From an uncultured Sporosarcina sp. (lineage in GTDB: Bacteria > Bacillota > Bacilli > Bacillales_A > Planococcaceae): a DNA stretch of 64,000 nucleotides. Under the pieces are notes generated by a model, which was not told the DNA's origin, made no database searches, and worked only from the letters and a program-made list of their open reading frames with translations. Below, piece after piece: positions 32,901 to 41,819 of this stretch; position 1 is the first letter of the stretch; each line of letters opens with the position of its first letter. A program made the position numbers and the translations under genes. Location of the stretch: positions 1 through 64,000 of the forward strand of contig CAOKMT010000008.1 in NCBI GenBank assembly GCA_948469885.1. Reading direction: 5' to 3'.

Positions 32901-33815
32901 ATGAGGAAGAAATGGGCTTTTTTAGGTTTAGTGATTAGTCTTTTCGCGATGTTAGCGGGTTGTGAACCACTTATGGTTTTAGATCCCAAGGGACCACAAG
33001 CCGAAACAACTGCCAATGTTATTTGGATCTCGATTGCGACAATGGCATTTGTTGTGGTAGCTGTTTTCGGTCTACTGGCATACATCGTTTTTAAATACCG
33101 CGCTTCGAAACAAAGTGAGGATTATGAACCTCCGCATATCGAAGGGAACCCGATTGTTGAATCGATCATCGTCGGGATACCAATTATCATCATCATTTTC
33201 CTTTCAATTGTTACTGTCAAATCGACTTATGAAGTGGAGGCGACACCGAAAGGATATGAAGGTCAAAAGCCATTGGTTGTCTATGCTTCTTCCTCCGATT
33301 GGAAATGGCATTTCAGTTACCCGGAAGAAAATATTGAAACCGTGAACTACCTTTATATCCCAACAGATCGACCGCTTGAATTTAGATTGTACTCATACGG
33401 ACCGATCACGAGTTTTTGGATTCCACAATTGGGTGGACAAAAATATGCGATGTCGGACATGGTGACGACGTTACATTTGGCCGCGGAGGTTCCCGGTGAG
33501 TATATGGGAAGAAATGCGAACTTCAGCGGGAAAGGCTTTGCGGAGAATATTTTTCACGTGGAAGCAATGCCCGAAGCGGAGTTCAATGAGTGGGTGGCAG
33601 ATGTGAAAGCGACAGCTGAACCCCTTACTGAAGAAAAGTTCAATGAGTTGCTGGAACCGGGTCATCTTGGTCAACTGACATTCAGTGGCACGCATTTGGA
33701 ATTTTTGCCGCCGCCTGAGGGTCATCACCATGGAGCAAATCAATCTCACGAAGATGAAGCTGATCCCACTGGCGCACATGACGAAATAGAGGCAAATCAT
33801 TCGGATCATCAATAA
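32901..33815 (+). CDS. qoxA: Cytochrome aa3-600 quinol oxidase subunit II
   Basis: A 304-residue lipoprotein (lipobox FAMLAGCEP, mature Cys at about 21) with two further membrane helices and an extracellular cupredoxin domain. The CuA-binding cysteines of cytochrome c oxidases are absent from that domain, which marks a quinol oxidase. WIPQLGGQKYAMSDMVTTL is the typical QoxA segment. An unusual His/Asp-rich tail (EGHHHGANQSHEDEADPTG) ends the protein. ATG 32901 follows AAAGGGG. First gene of qoxABCD; the complex oxidises menaquinol and pumps protons. Confidence 0.95.
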   Translation: MRKKWAFLGLVISLFAMLAGCEPLMVLDPKGPQAETTANVIWISIATMAFVVVAVFGLLAYIVFKYRASKQSEDYEPPHIEGNPIVESIIVGIPIIIIIFLSIVTVKSTYEVEATPKGYEGQKPLVVYASSSDWKWHFSYPEENIETVNYLYIPTDRPLEFRLYSYGPITSFWIPQLGGQKYAMSDMVTTLHLAAEVPGEYMGRNANFSGKGFAENIFHVEAMPEAEFNEWVADVKATAEPLTEEKFNELLEPGHLGQLTFSGTHLEFLPPPEGHHHGANQSHEDEADPTGAHDEIEANHSDHQ

Positions 33816-33884
33816 ATGTTACGGGATTCAATATATCTAACCAGATCTGTCACGTATTAAGTTTTTGAAAGGAGTACAAAAAGT

Positions 33885-35843
33885 ATGGAATACTTTGATC
33901 GATTTGCCATACCTCATCCAAGTCCCGCGATTTACGCATCCATGGTTGCCATAGGTCTTACCGTGATTGCGATACTTATAGGCTTAACTTACTTTAAAAA
34001 ATGGGGTTACTTATGGCGTGAATGGTTGACGACTGTGGATCATAAAAAAATCGGTATCCTGTATCTCATCTCCGCGCTGCTCATGTTATTCCGTGGTGGG
34101 GTGGATGCGCTGATGATGCGGGCCCAAACAGCTGTACCTGACAACACATTGTTGGATGCTCAGCATTACAATGAAGTATTTACGACGCACGGAGTTGTCA
34201 TGATTATTTTTATGGCAATGCCCTTCATTTACGCTTTGATGAACTTCGTTGTCCCTTTACAGATCGGAGCGCGTGATGTTGCGTTCCCTCGTTTGAACGC
34301 GCTCAGTTTCTGGCTGTTCTTCATGGGGGCAATGTTATTCAATATCTCATTCGTCGTCGGCGGTTCTCCTGACGCTGGTTGGACGTCGTATTTCCCACTT
34401 GCAGGGAACGATTTCAGTCAATCGGTAGGAACAAACTATTACCTACTCTCAATTCAGATTGCAGGTATTGGTACGTTAATCTCGGGTATTAACTTCATGA
34501 CGACAATTTTTAAGATGAGAGCACCTGGTATGAAATTGATGAAAATGCCAATGTTCACGTGGACAGCACTCATCACGAATGCGATTGTAGTTTTCGCATT
34601 CCCCGTCCTAACCGTTACACTTTTGCTAGGAACGATGGACCGTCTGTTTGGTACCCATATCTTCTCGATGACAAATGGCGGGATGGATATGCTCTGGGCA
34701 AACTTGTTCTGGGTTTGGGGGCATCCAGAAGTGTATATCCTCATTTTGCCGGCATTCGGTATTTATAGTGAGGTTGTTTCTACCTTCTCTCAACGTAACC
34801 TTTATGGCTATAAATCGATGGTCGCTTCGATTGTGATCATTTCGTTCTTCTCGTTTTTAGTTTGGACCCATCACTTCTTCACGATGGGACAAGGTCCACT
34901 AACAAATAGTATTTTCTCGATTACGACAATGGCGATTGCGATTCCAACCGGGATCAAGATCTTTAACTGGCTGTTGACGATGCGGAAAGGGAAAATTAAA
35001 TTTACGGTTCCGATGCTCTATACAGTAGGGTTCATCCCGATTTTCACAATTGGTGGGGTGACGGGCGTCATGCTCGGTATGGCGAGTGCCGATTATCAAT
35101 ACCATAATACGATGTTTTTAGTTGCACATTTCCATTACACGATCATTCCGGGTGTTGTCTTCGCGATGCTGGCCGGACTTACGTACTGGTGGCCGAAGAT
35201 GTTCGGTTTCATGTTAAACGAACGAATCGGGAAATGGGCTTTCTGGTTTATCATGATCGGCTTCAATGTCACATTCTTCCCGATGTTCTTTACGGGATTG
35301 GATGGGCAAGCGCGTCGGATGTACACGTATTCTGAAGCGACCGGGTTTGGTCCATTAAATATGCTTTCCTTTGTGGGAGCAATTGGTCTGGCGATCGGCT
35401 TTGCGATCATCGTCTATAACGTTTATTACAGTACGCGCTATGCTTCACGAGATATTGGAACAGATCCGTGGAATGCCCGTACGCTAGAATGGGCGACGCA
35501 GACGCCGGTACAATCGTATAACTTTGCACGGACACCGCATGTGAATTCCATTGAAGCTTTCTGGGATCATAAGAAAAAAGGTCAGCCGCTATTCAAAGGT
35601 GAAATTGAGAAGATTCATATGCCGAATAACAGTGGCGTGCCGTTTATTATGAGTTGTATTTTCTTTGTCTGGGGCTTCTCGTTCGTATTCAGCATGTGGA
35701 TCCCGGCAATCATTACGACGATTGCAATCTTTGCATGTATGGCGCACCGTTCATTTGAAAAAGACGACGGTCATTACATTTCCGTCGAAGAAATTGAAGC
35801 AACAGAAAAAAATAGCGAGGTGTTAGCTGATGAAAATAGATAA
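33885..35843 (+). CDS. qoxB: Cytochrome aa3-600 quinol oxidase subunit I
   Basis: A 652-residue haem-copper oxidase core with about 15 membrane helices. The haem a ligand is in [14 protein letters not shown], the CuB/cross-linked His-Tyr motif in [12 protein letters not shown], the CuB histidines in WTHHFFTMG, and the haem a3/a ligands in [10 protein letters not shown]. These are all catalytic residues of A-type oxidases. The N-terminal extra helix and the length fit QoxB. ATG 33885 follows AAAGGAG. Its 3' end overlaps qoxC by 14 nt. Confidence 0.97.
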   Translation: MEYFDRFAIPHPSPAIYASMVAIGLTVIAILIGLTYFKKWGYLWREWLTTVDHKKIGILYLISALLMLFRGGVDALMMRAQTAVPDNTLLDAQHYNEVFTTHGVVMIIFMAMPFIYALMNFVVPLQIGARDVAFPRLNALSFWLFFMGAMLFNISFVVGGSPDAGWTSYFPLAGNDFSQSVGTNYYLLSIQIAGIGTLISGINFMTTIFKMRAPGMKLMKMPMFTWTALITNAIVVFAFPVLTVTLLLGTMDRLFGTHIFSMTNGGMDMLWANLFWVWGHPEVYILILPAFGIYSEVVSTFSQRNLYGYKSMVASIVIISFFSFLVWTHHFFTMGQGPLTNSIFSITTMAIAIPTGIKIFNWLLTMRKGKIKFTVPMLYTVGFIPIFTIGGVTGVMLGMASADYQYHNTMFLVAHFHYTIIPGVVFAMLAGLTYWWPKMFGFMLNERIGKWAFWFIMIGFNVTFFPMFFTGLDGQARRMYTYSEATGFGPLNMLSFVGAIGLAIGFAIIVYNVYYSTRYASRDIGTDPWNARTLEWATQTPVQSYNFARTPHVNSIEAFWDHKKKGQPLFKGEIEKIHMPNNSGVPFIMSCIFFVWGFSFVFSMWIPAIITTIAIFACMAHRSFEKDDGHYISVEEIEATEKNSEVLADENR

Positions 35844-36426
35844 CTCGCTTCCACTCGAATATGGCACAGAACAGAATAAGTTGAACATACTAGGTTTCTG
35901 GATTTTCCTCGGAGCCGAAGTGATGCTTTTTGCAACACTTTTTGCGACCTATTTCACGTTGGAGCATCGAATCGGTAACGGACCCGCCGGAGCAGAGATT
36001 TTTGAACTCACACCGGTACTCATTGAAACGCTTTTGCTGTTAACGAGTAGTTTCACGATCGGTCTTGGCGTGCATGCGATGCGGATCGGTAAAAAGAATG
36101 CAATGATGACATTCTTTGCGATTACATTGCTTCTCGGTTTGGCTTTCCTCGGCGTGGAGATTTACGAGTTCACGCATTACGTCCATGTGGGAGCAGGCCT
36201 GCAAGTGAGTGCTTTCACGGGTGTTTTGTTGACGACGCTCGGGACGCACGGGGCGCACGTGACAGTCGGTCTCTTTTGGGGATTGTTCATCATCTTGCAA
36301 GTGAAGAAACATGGCTTGACGCCCGCCACGGCCAATAAGTCATTTATCTTCTCACTTTATTGGCACTTCTTGGACGTCGTCTGGATCTTCATTTTCAGCT
36401 TCATCTACTTGAAAGGAATGATGTAA
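35830..36426 (+). CDS. qoxC: Cytochrome aa3-600 quinol oxidase subunit III
   Basis: A 198-residue protein with five membrane helices. It has the family segments [20 protein letters not shown], the conserved [12 protein letters not shown] and [13 protein letters not shown] near the end. Subunit III stabilises the oxidase core and its proton uptake path. It overlaps qoxB by 14 nt and is followed by qoxD after 1 nt, so the operon is tightly coupled. Confidence 0.95.
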   Translation: MKIDNSLPLEYGTEQNKLNILGFWIFLGAEVMLFATLFATYFTLEHRIGNGPAGAEIFELTPVLIETLLLLTSSFTIGLGVHAMRIGKKNAMMTFFAITLLLGLAFLGVEIYEFTHYVHVGAGLQVSAFTGVLLTTLGTHGAHVTVGLFWGLFIILQVKKHGLTPATANKSFIFSLYWHFLDVVWIFIFSFIYLKGMM

Positions 36427-36427
36427 G

Positions 36428-36709
36428 ATGAGTGAATTATTCCCGCGTAAACAAGTGATGGGCTTTGTCTTTTCATTGGTACTGACAGCAGCGGCGCTGA
36501 CTGTTTATTTCTTAGATGTGTCGTTTGCGATAGGGATGACGATTCTCTTGGTCACAGCATTCATTCAAGCGGCAGTTCAGCTCATTGGATTCATGCATGC
36601 AGGTGAATCGGAAGATAGAGCGGCGATTTACATGAACATCTATTACGGTGTCGCGATCGCGCTCGTTACGATCTTCGGTACATTGTTAATTTTAGTTTGG
36701 GATATGTAA
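36428..36709 (+). CDS. qoxD: Cytochrome aa3-600 quinol oxidase subunit IV
   Basis: A 93-residue protein with three membrane helices, the usual QoxD/CyoD size. It has the QAAVQLIGFMHAGES-type segment typical of bacterial oxidase subunit IV. Last gene of the operon, starting 1 nt after the qoxC stop and followed by a strong terminator 10 nt after its own stop. It is a small assembly or stability subunit. Confidence 0.93.
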   Translation: MSELFPRKQVMGFVFSLVLTAAALTVYFLDVSFAIGMTILLVTAFIQAAVQLIGFMHAGESEDRAAIYMNIYYGVAIALVTIFGTLLILVWDM

Positions 36710-36719
36710 GACGAAATAG

Positions 36720-36757
36720 ACCAGATGAAAGCATCTCGCTTTCGTCTGGTTTTTTTA
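36720..36757 (+). terminator. Terminator of qoxABCD
   Basis: ACCAGATGAAAGC pairs with GCTTTCGTCTGGT (one T-G pair) and is followed by TTTTTTT. Confidence 0.9.
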
Positions 36758-36857
36758 ACTTGATTCAGCAGAAGTCCCCTACTTCCATATGTGGCGGGAT
36801 GAATGCCAAAATGCCTTTCAAATCAGAGGGAGTTCAAACTCCCTGCTGATTCAAGTT
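36757..36857. repeat. 101-bp element with terminal inverted repeats (IS605-end or MITE-like)
   Basis: The ends AACTTGATTCAGCAG and CTGCTGATTCAAGTT are inverted repeats (14 of 15 bp). Inside are CCCTACTTCCATATGTGGCG and a small hairpin, GGGAGT/ACTCCC. The first 19 bp recur at 18559 with one mismatch. The left part resembles right ends of IS200/IS605 (TnpB) elements, judged from memory only. It begins right at the T-run of the qox terminator. Confidence 0.5.
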
Positions 36858-36871
36858 CAAAGGAAGGCAAC

Positions 36872-36923
36872 CTAAGTTCGCCACGTCCTGTGGCGACGGT
36901 TGCATGACCGACATCCTGTCGGC
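36872..36923 (+). repeat. Twin-hairpin repeat, copy B
   Basis: CTAAGTTCG leads into GCCAC-GTCCT-GTGGC, a 13-nt linker (GACGGTTGCATGA) and CCGAC-ATCCT-GTCGG. Both stems are perfect. It matches copies A and C in spacing, loops and flanks while the stems differ by paired changes. Confidence 0.8.
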
Positions 36924-37044
36924 CCCGAGCTCGAAAAAATCTGGACGCAATCACGCTGAGGCGCGATTGATTGGGACGAAACTTTCAGCTTGTCGTGACG
37001 TAGAGTAGGAAGGTAACTTGAGTAACGGATGGTAGGTGATGAGT

Positions 37045-37860
37045 ATGGATACGGACAAGTTGATGGACTATGCAGCCACCTATAAAAAGGGGTGGGAACA
37101 TTATTCATTGAATCCATTCGCTTATGTGATTAACAATCGCAAATACTATTTGGTGTTTTATCATAGTTCTCGACCGGATGATGTAAAAGGACATGCGGTC
37201 ATCTCTCTTGATGATGGGCCGCAAGCAGAATATAAGGCGGCACTCCTTCCACTAACAATTATGGTTGGCTCCGGGAATCAAATATTTAATATTGTCGGCC
37301 CAAGAAGTGAAATCGATCCTAATTTTTTTACCGATACGATAGAAGTAGTGGAAGCTTTCATCGGAGAAGAAGGAGCGGGGAATGGGCCGCTGATTGATGG
37401 GTTGCATCTATATAGGAAGTTGCATGCTTTACATACGGAGTTTATTGAACTGTATAACACGTATTTGGATGACTATGATAACGGTATTCTCGCTCGAAAT
37501 GTAGTTACAGATGAGGACATCGATTATACGAACGAAGTGTTGGCTAAGTTTTCGATCCTGCAATTTCAACAAGGAATCTATACATATCAAAATTTTGAGA
37601 AACTGGTACAATTCCAGAAAAGTATCCGGCATCACAAGCTCCATAAGAAAATCCCGAAGCAAAGCTGGAAATTCATCAAAGGGATGGTTTCCGCCAAAAA
37701 GAATTTGACGATGACATTAGGAGCGTTACAATTCGAACGAAGCATCGCCCATTTGGCTGAAGAAGAACAAGTGAAAGCGATCAAAAAAGAGTTATATCGT
37801 ATCAATGAAAAGATGCTTTTGGATCGTAAAAGAAACTTACGAGGCCCAGCAGTACAATGA
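37045..37860 (+). CDS. Conserved hypothetical cytoplasmic protein
   Basis: A 271-residue protein without membrane segments or known motifs. The first half is predicted alpha/beta with KYYLVFYHSSRPDDVKGHAV and a GSGNQIFNIVGPRSEIDPNF stretch. The second half is helical and ends very basic (KKIPKQSWKFIKGMVSAKK and RINEKMLLDRKRNLRGPAV). I chose ATG 37045 because AGGTG lies 6 nt upstream; ATG 37039 and GTG 37036 overlap that site. It is monocistronic, between the repeat cluster behind qoxD and its own terminator. Function unknown. Confidence 0.75.
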   Translation: MDTDKLMDYAATYKKGWEHYSLNPFAYVINNRKYYLVFYHSSRPDDVKGHAVISLDDGPQAEYKAALLPLTIMVGSGNQIFNIVGPRSEIDPNFFTDTIEVVEAFIGEEGAGNGPLIDGLHLYRKLHALHTEFIELYNTYLDDYDNGILARNVVTDEDIDYTNEVLAKFSILQFQQGIYTYQNFEKLVQFQKSIRHHKLHKKIPKQSWKFIKGMVSAKKNLTMTLGALQFERSIAHLAEEEQVKAIKKELYRINEKMLLDRKRNLRGPAVQ

Positions 37861-37884
37861 ATTCGATGTGATATCAAAGTACGG

Positions 37885-37930
37885 GAAAAGGTATACTACG
37901 CACAAATCTATTGAGCGGGTATACCTTTTT
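37885..37930 (+). terminator. Terminator after the hypothetical gene
   Basis: AAAAGGTATAC pairs perfectly with GTATACCTTTTT around a long loop and ends in a T-run. Confidence 0.8.
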
Positions 37931-38005
37931 GATGTGGATTTGTTTAAGATAATTGCTAAAAGTTATTGATAATCTCACAAATGGTATGTAAGATGAATTA
38001 TATAC

Positions 38006-38027
38006 TTTATCTTGCTAAAGTGATAAA
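38006..38027 (+). promoter_or_regulatory. MhqR-like operator before the AbgT transporter (P5)
   Basis: TTTATC (38006-38011) and GATAAA (38022-38027) form a 6-bp inverted repeat around TTGCTAAAGT. It equals the marR-promoter sequence (TTTATC, 10 bp, TAAAGTGATA) with 6 bp of the centre removed. TATACT at 38001 may be the -10. Confidence 0.45.
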
Positions 38028-38088
38028 AGATTAATGGAGCGACAGCAATCCAAAAGAATGGTTGTCGTTGTTTGGGAAGGTGTTTGGA

Positions 38089-39612
38089 GTGGCGAAGAAA
38101 AAAGGGGCCGGATTTGTGGACCGGTTTTTAAATAAAATCGAAGTGGCGGGCAATAAACTGCCTGATCCAATTCTTATTTTCATCATATTGATGGGCGTCA
38201 TTTTGTCGGGGTCATTCATCGCTTCATTGTTTAATTTGAAGGCGACGAATCCGGTAACCGGCGAAGTGATTGAAGCGGTTAACTTGTTATCGGGTGAAGG
38301 GCTGTTAAAAATTCTGACAGAAAGCATCGATAACTTTAGTGCATTTCCGCCACTCGGCATGGTGCTAGTTGTCATGATCGGGATTGGACTTGCTGAGAAA
38401 ACGGGTTATTTTGAGGCGGCGATGAAACGTGTTATCGAAGTTGCCCCTCGTTCCCTGATTATCCCGACAATTATTTTAGTTGGCATTATCGGAAATGTTG
38501 CCGGGGATGCAGGACCGGTCATTTTGCCGCCAATCGCTGCGATGGTGATGATCAAATTAGGTTATCACCCGTTTGCAGGACTCATTATGGCTTACGCCGC
38601 AACATTAGGCGCATTTTCTGCGAATCTAGTTTTAGGGATGGCCGATGCCCTCGCAGCCGGTTTTACGGAGCCCGCTGCCCAGCTCGTTGATCCTGATTAT
38701 ACGGCAAATATTGCGATGAACTATTACTTTATCGCTGCCTCTGCAATTTTCTTGCTGTTTATCATTTATTTTATAACGACAAAGTTGACCATTCCTAGAC
38801 TGGGGACTTATACAGGGCAGGTCGCGGATGATAAGAAGTTAACGCCAGCACAAATTTCAGCATTACGGTGGGCGAATATTTCAGCGCTCATAACGGGGAT
38901 TGTGTTTATTGTTCTTGCTCTTCCAGAGAGTGGTTTGCTCCGGAATGCTGAAACCGGTTCGCTCGTGAATGATTCACCGCTCATGAATTCCGCTGTCTTC
39001 ATCATCACGATTCTATTTTTCGTTCCTGGATTGGTGTATGGCTTGAAAGTGAAAACGATCAAATCATCCAAAGACTTCGGGAATATATTGAGTGATTCTA
39101 TGGGAACGATGGGAAGTTATATTGTCCTTGTTTTCTTTGCGGCGCAGATGCTGGCTTATTTCAATTGGAGTAATTTAGGACCAATTTTGGCCATCAAAGG
39201 GGCAAATACCTTGGAAGCGATGAAAGTCGAAGGAATCCCTTTAATTGTCGGCTTCATCATCTTATCGATGATGATCAATTTACTCATCGGAAGTGCATCT
39301 GCGAAGTGGGCAATATTGGCACCGGTTTTCGTACCGATGTTTATGTACCTTGGGTATGATCCGGCATTTACACAGATGTTGTACCGGATCGGTGATTCAA
39401 TCACCAATCCGATTACGCCAATGCTGCCATATTTCCCACTATTATTGGCGTTTGCCAAAAAGTATGACAAGAATGTTGGGATTGGTACATTCATTGCGCA
39501 TCTATTACCTTATTCGGTTGTCCTCTTCTTTGCATGGACAATATTCATGATTGTTTGGTACTTACTAGGGATTCCAGTCGGACCGAACGGACCCATCTTT
39601 TTGCAGAGTTAA
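38089..39612 (+). CDS. AbgT family transporter (p-aminobenzoyl-glutamate type)
   Basis: A 507-residue protein with about 12 membrane segments. The family start is VGNKLPDP-like (AGNKLPDPILIFIILMGVIL), with the conserved GNVAGDAGPVILPPIAAMV and SASAKWAILAPVFVPMFM plus the end motif DSITNPITPMLPYFPLLL. Members import p-aminobenzoyl-glutamate or export sulfonamides. I prefer GTG 38089, which has AAGGTG at 6-nt spacing; TTG 38062 in frame has a poor site. An MhqR-like palindrome lies about 60 bp upstream. It may thus export an aromatic compound, which is inference only. Confidence 0.85.
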   Translation: MAKKKGAGFVDRFLNKIEVAGNKLPDPILIFIILMGVILSGSFIASLFNLKATNPVTGEVIEAVNLLSGEGLLKILTESIDNFSAFPPLGMVLVVMIGIGLAEKTGYFEAAMKRVIEVAPRSLIIPTIILVGIIGNVAGDAGPVILPPIAAMVMIKLGYHPFAGLIMAYAATLGAFSANLVLGMADALAAGFTEPAAQLVDPDYTANIAMNYYFIAASAIFLLFIIYFITTKLTIPRLGTYTGQVADDKKLTPAQISALRWANISALITGIVFIVLALPESGLLRNAETGSLVNDSPLMNSAVFIITILFFVPGLVYGLKVKTIKSSKDFGNILSDSMGTMGSYIVLVFFAAQMLAYFNWSNLGPILAIKGANTLEAMKVEGIPLIVGFIILSMMINLLIGSASAKWAILAPVFVPMFMYLGYDPAFTQMLYRIGDSITNPITPMLPYFPLLLAFAKKYDKNVGIGTFIAHLLPYSVVLFFAWTIFMIVWYLLGIPVGPNGPIFLQS

Positions 39613-39634
39613 TAAACTTGTGGTTCGTTAGATT

Positions 39635-39685
39635 TTAGGCGTGATGCTCACTGGTCAAGCCATCAAACGATCAGCAGTTTACTGA
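39635..39685 (+). pseudogene. 3' fragment of a sigma-regulator gene
   Basis: This open stretch encodes LGVMLTGQAIKRSAVY-stop, and 27 of 28 bases at 39633-39660 equal 41691-41718 inside the sigma-regulator gene 2 kb downstream, in the same frame (ILGVMLTGQAVNF). Nothing else of that gene is left. It is probably the scar of a duplicated or replaced copy. Confidence 0.6.
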
Positions 39686-39704
39686 TTCAATATAACAATT
39701 TGGT

Positions 39705-39778
39705 AAGCCGTATGCCTTAATAGGGCCTGTACGGTTTGATGAGTGGGGTAGCCTTGAAAGAGGCTACCCTACTCTATT
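39705..39778 (+). mobile_element. Group II intron domain V/VI-like remnant, copy 2
   Basis: AAGCCGTATGCC...GTACGGTTT has the look of a group II intron domain V helix with its bulge. It is followed by GATGAG and a 14-bp domain VI-like hairpin (GAGTGGGGTAGCCT/AGGCTACCCTACTC, loop TGAAAG). The match to copy 1 (23266) covers the whole length. No intron-encoded protein or 5' intron end is near. Confidence 0.5.
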
Positions 39779-39998
39779 ATGAATATAAATGTGAAGACTT
39801 TGGTTGTTGAGATTGGAAATACATGAGTAAAATGATTCGGGAGGAAGTAAGTGAGGTCGCGAATGAATGGAATTAGTTCTTGGGTCCCGAAAAATGGATA
39901 TGAAAACAGTAACGTTTTTAAATATAGAGATGAATCTTGGTAAATATCAAATGTGGAGTGTTGCAGAAAGAGCGCATGAAAGTATAAATTCTGAAACA

Positions 39999-40217
39999 CT
40001 ATTGTTTGGTCCAAGTAAAAATTAAAAGTAAGAGTGGGATAGCTATTAAACAGAACAGAATTCTCTTTATTCTTGCTGTCTTCGATACGCTCAAAAAATC
40101 AATAACGGCTCCAACTGCAAGAATTCCCAACGAAATGATAGCTGATAAAGTTGACCGAAAAATTGAAAAGTTGATAAATGCAATTGGGATTAAGCATACA
40201 AGCAGAAACTTTTTCAA
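39999..40217 (-). CDS. Small membrane protein of unknown function
   Basis: A 72-residue protein with two to three membrane segments (about 4-20, 25-42 and 52-69) and a basic loop (KTARIKRILF). The TTG start at 40217 has GGGGTG at 5-nt spacing. No family recognised. The opposite strand is also open here, but its product is a charged sequence typical of an antisense frame. It is monocistronic, and the downstream stretch to 39780 holds no supported gene. Confidence 0.5.
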   Translation of the reverse strand: MKKFLLVCLIPIAFINFSIFRSTLSAIISLGILAVGAVIDFLSVSKTARIKRILFCLIAIPLLLLIFTWTKQ

Positions 40218-40414
40218 GTGATCACCCCGAATTATTTATGTAATTTCTCCCTTGTCTTAAGGCCCTCAAATAGGTGTGTAAACCTACTCATACCTAACAC
40301 CTTATATTTTCATCATCCACTATCTAATGATTATTCTCAATAGTTAGTTATGTTGTATGAGATGTAGACATTTCTACGGACTCATTCGTTGTATAAGTAG
40401 AGGGAGGATAATTG

Positions 40415-40906
40415 ATGAAAAAAGAAAATATATTAGCCTCTTATCTTCTTAATCTAGGAGAAGAAGTGTTCAACCTACTACTAGCGAAAGGAGCGAGAAA
40501 AGAAGACGCGGAAGATATCATTCAAAATACTTTTTACAAAGTATATACATTGTTGGACGATCTAACAGAGCACAATATACGTCCATGGTTTTTTAGAGTA
40601 GCGCTCAATGAATATATTGACTTGAAAAGGAAAAAAGAGCACCAGAACCTCATTTTAACCGAGGAGATATATTCAAAGTTGCAGCATACGGAGCGTGAAT
40701 TAGAGGCGATTTTAGACAAAGAGGAGATTGTCTATTTATTAAAGGATATAAAAAAAGAATACAAAGAAATATTCTTTCTAAAGTATTACTATGATTTCTC
40801 GTATGAAGAAATCGCGTCTATGTTAGATGTTAAAGTAAACAGTGTGAAACAGAAGTTATACCGTGCAAGGAAATCAATTCACTCGAAAGTCAGGAGGCAA
40901 ACATGA
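40415..40906 (+). CDS. ECF-type RNA polymerase sigma factor
   Basis: A 163-residue ECF sigma factor. Region 2 is at about 20-75 (RKEDAEDIIQNTFYKVYTLL, RPWFFRVALNEYIDLKRKK) and region 4 at about 105-155 (YDFSYEEIASMLDVKVNSVK, then QKLYRARKSI). ATG 40415 is 7 nt from GGGAGG; a TTG one codon earlier is less likely. The stop abuts the start of the regulator gene without a gap. It differs from the two other ECF factors in the window. Its target promoters are unknown. Confidence 0.9.
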   Translation: MKKENILASYLLNLGEEVFNLLLAKGARKEDAEDIIQNTFYKVYTLLDDLTEHNIRPWFFRVALNEYIDLKRKKEHQNLILTEEIYSKLQHTERELEAILDKEEIVYLLKDIKKEYKEIFFLKYYYDFSYEEIASMLDVKVNSVKQKLYRARKSIHSKVRRQT

Positions 40907-41815
40907 ATGGATACTTCATTAAAAGGTGCTTTGAAAAAAGCTAAACGTAAGCAGTTGTTGAAAACTACCATGATTTCCGTTATTGTTGTCATTATTTTAC
41001 TACCGATCGTGTATAAAACCGGCGATTATTTTGCAGCGAAAACCGCTACAAGACTTCACGAACAACTCTTTTTACATAATGCGATTGCCGAACCTAATGT
41101 TCGGATAGATTCTCAAGTGAAGAGTAATAATTCCTTATTTGGCGGTAACATTGTAACGAATCGTTCTAAAAATATTAACGGCTATTTGGTGCAATGGAGC
41201 ACGCTTACAAGCTCGTATGGACCGTTTCGTGTCCATATTGATCATAACGAGTTAGTCCCTGGGGTTTATTGGTCAGATACAGAGTTCTATGAGTACGATA
41301 AACAAACGAAGAAGAAAGTCGCGACTTTTTATCATCCATCTATTCAAGACTACGTTAGTGTGAAAAATGAATTAAAGGAAATATCACAAATGGAAGACTA
41401 TGTTGCGGAAGTTGCCATATCTTTTGACCAGCCTTACACAATGCAAGAAATTCAAGGGAAAATACCTAATGATCTCAATATTGTCTGGTTGTATATGGCT
41501 TCACAAGTTGTAGATGAAAGCAACGGTCCATCTGGATTACCGATTTATGGATTTGCTCCATCCGATTCACCAAAGGAAGCGTACAGCAGCTTTATCACGG
41601 CACTTGAAAAATATGATGCAGGTGGCTATAACGAGGCCATCCAAGAGTTTCTAAAGTTAACTAAAGATAAACAGTTTGAAGAAGTGCAAATTTTAGGGGT
41701 GATGCTCACTGGTCAAGCGGTTAATTTTAAAGCTTTAGAGAATCAGGATTTTATCCGCGGAGCCTCCGTAGGTGTGACTGCACCTGTCGTTCCTTATATA
41801 AAACCGATGAAATAG
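40907..41815 (+). CDS. Sigma factor regulator, membrane-bound (Sigma_reg type)
   Basis: A 302-residue single-pass protein. A short cytoplasmic N-terminus (about 1-20) is followed by a membrane segment (about 21-40, MISVIVVIILLPIVYKTGDY) and a long outside domain with WSTLTSSYGPFRVHIDHNEL and IQGKIPNDLNIVWLYMASQV. It resembles the Sigma_reg_N/Sigma_reg_C anti-sigma proteins of Bacilli. It starts directly after the sigma stop, with the ribosome site AGGAGG inside the sigma gene. A fragment of a paralogous gene lies at 39635. A strong terminator follows at 41820. Confidence 0.82.
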   Translation: MDTSLKGALKKAKRKQLLKTTMISVIVVIILLPIVYKTGDYFAAKTATRLHEQLFLHNAIAEPNVRIDSQVKSNNSLFGGNIVTNRSKNINGYLVQWSTLTSSYGPFRVHIDHNELVPGVYWSDTEFYEYDKQTKKKVATFYHPSIQDYVSVKNELKEISQMEDYVAEVAISFDQPYTMQEIQGKIPNDLNIVWLYMASQVVDESNGPSGLPIYGFAPSDSPKEAYSSFITALEKYDAGGYNEAIQEFLKLTKDKQFEEVQILGVMLTGQAVNFKALENQDFIRGASVGVTAPVVPYIKPMK

Positions 41816-41819
41816 TAAA

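Noticed and set aside
36757..36857. Intact IS605/TnpB element
   Set aside because: No transposase or TnpB reading frame lies near either copy; only end-like sequence is present.
39769..40014. 81-residue minus-strand frame behind the small membrane protein
   Set aside because: TTG start without a ribosome site, odd composition, and it covers the end of the intron-like repeat.
40006..40221. 71-residue plus-strand frame opposite the small membrane protein
   Set aside because: No ribosome site; it is the antisense of the better supported minus-strand frame.
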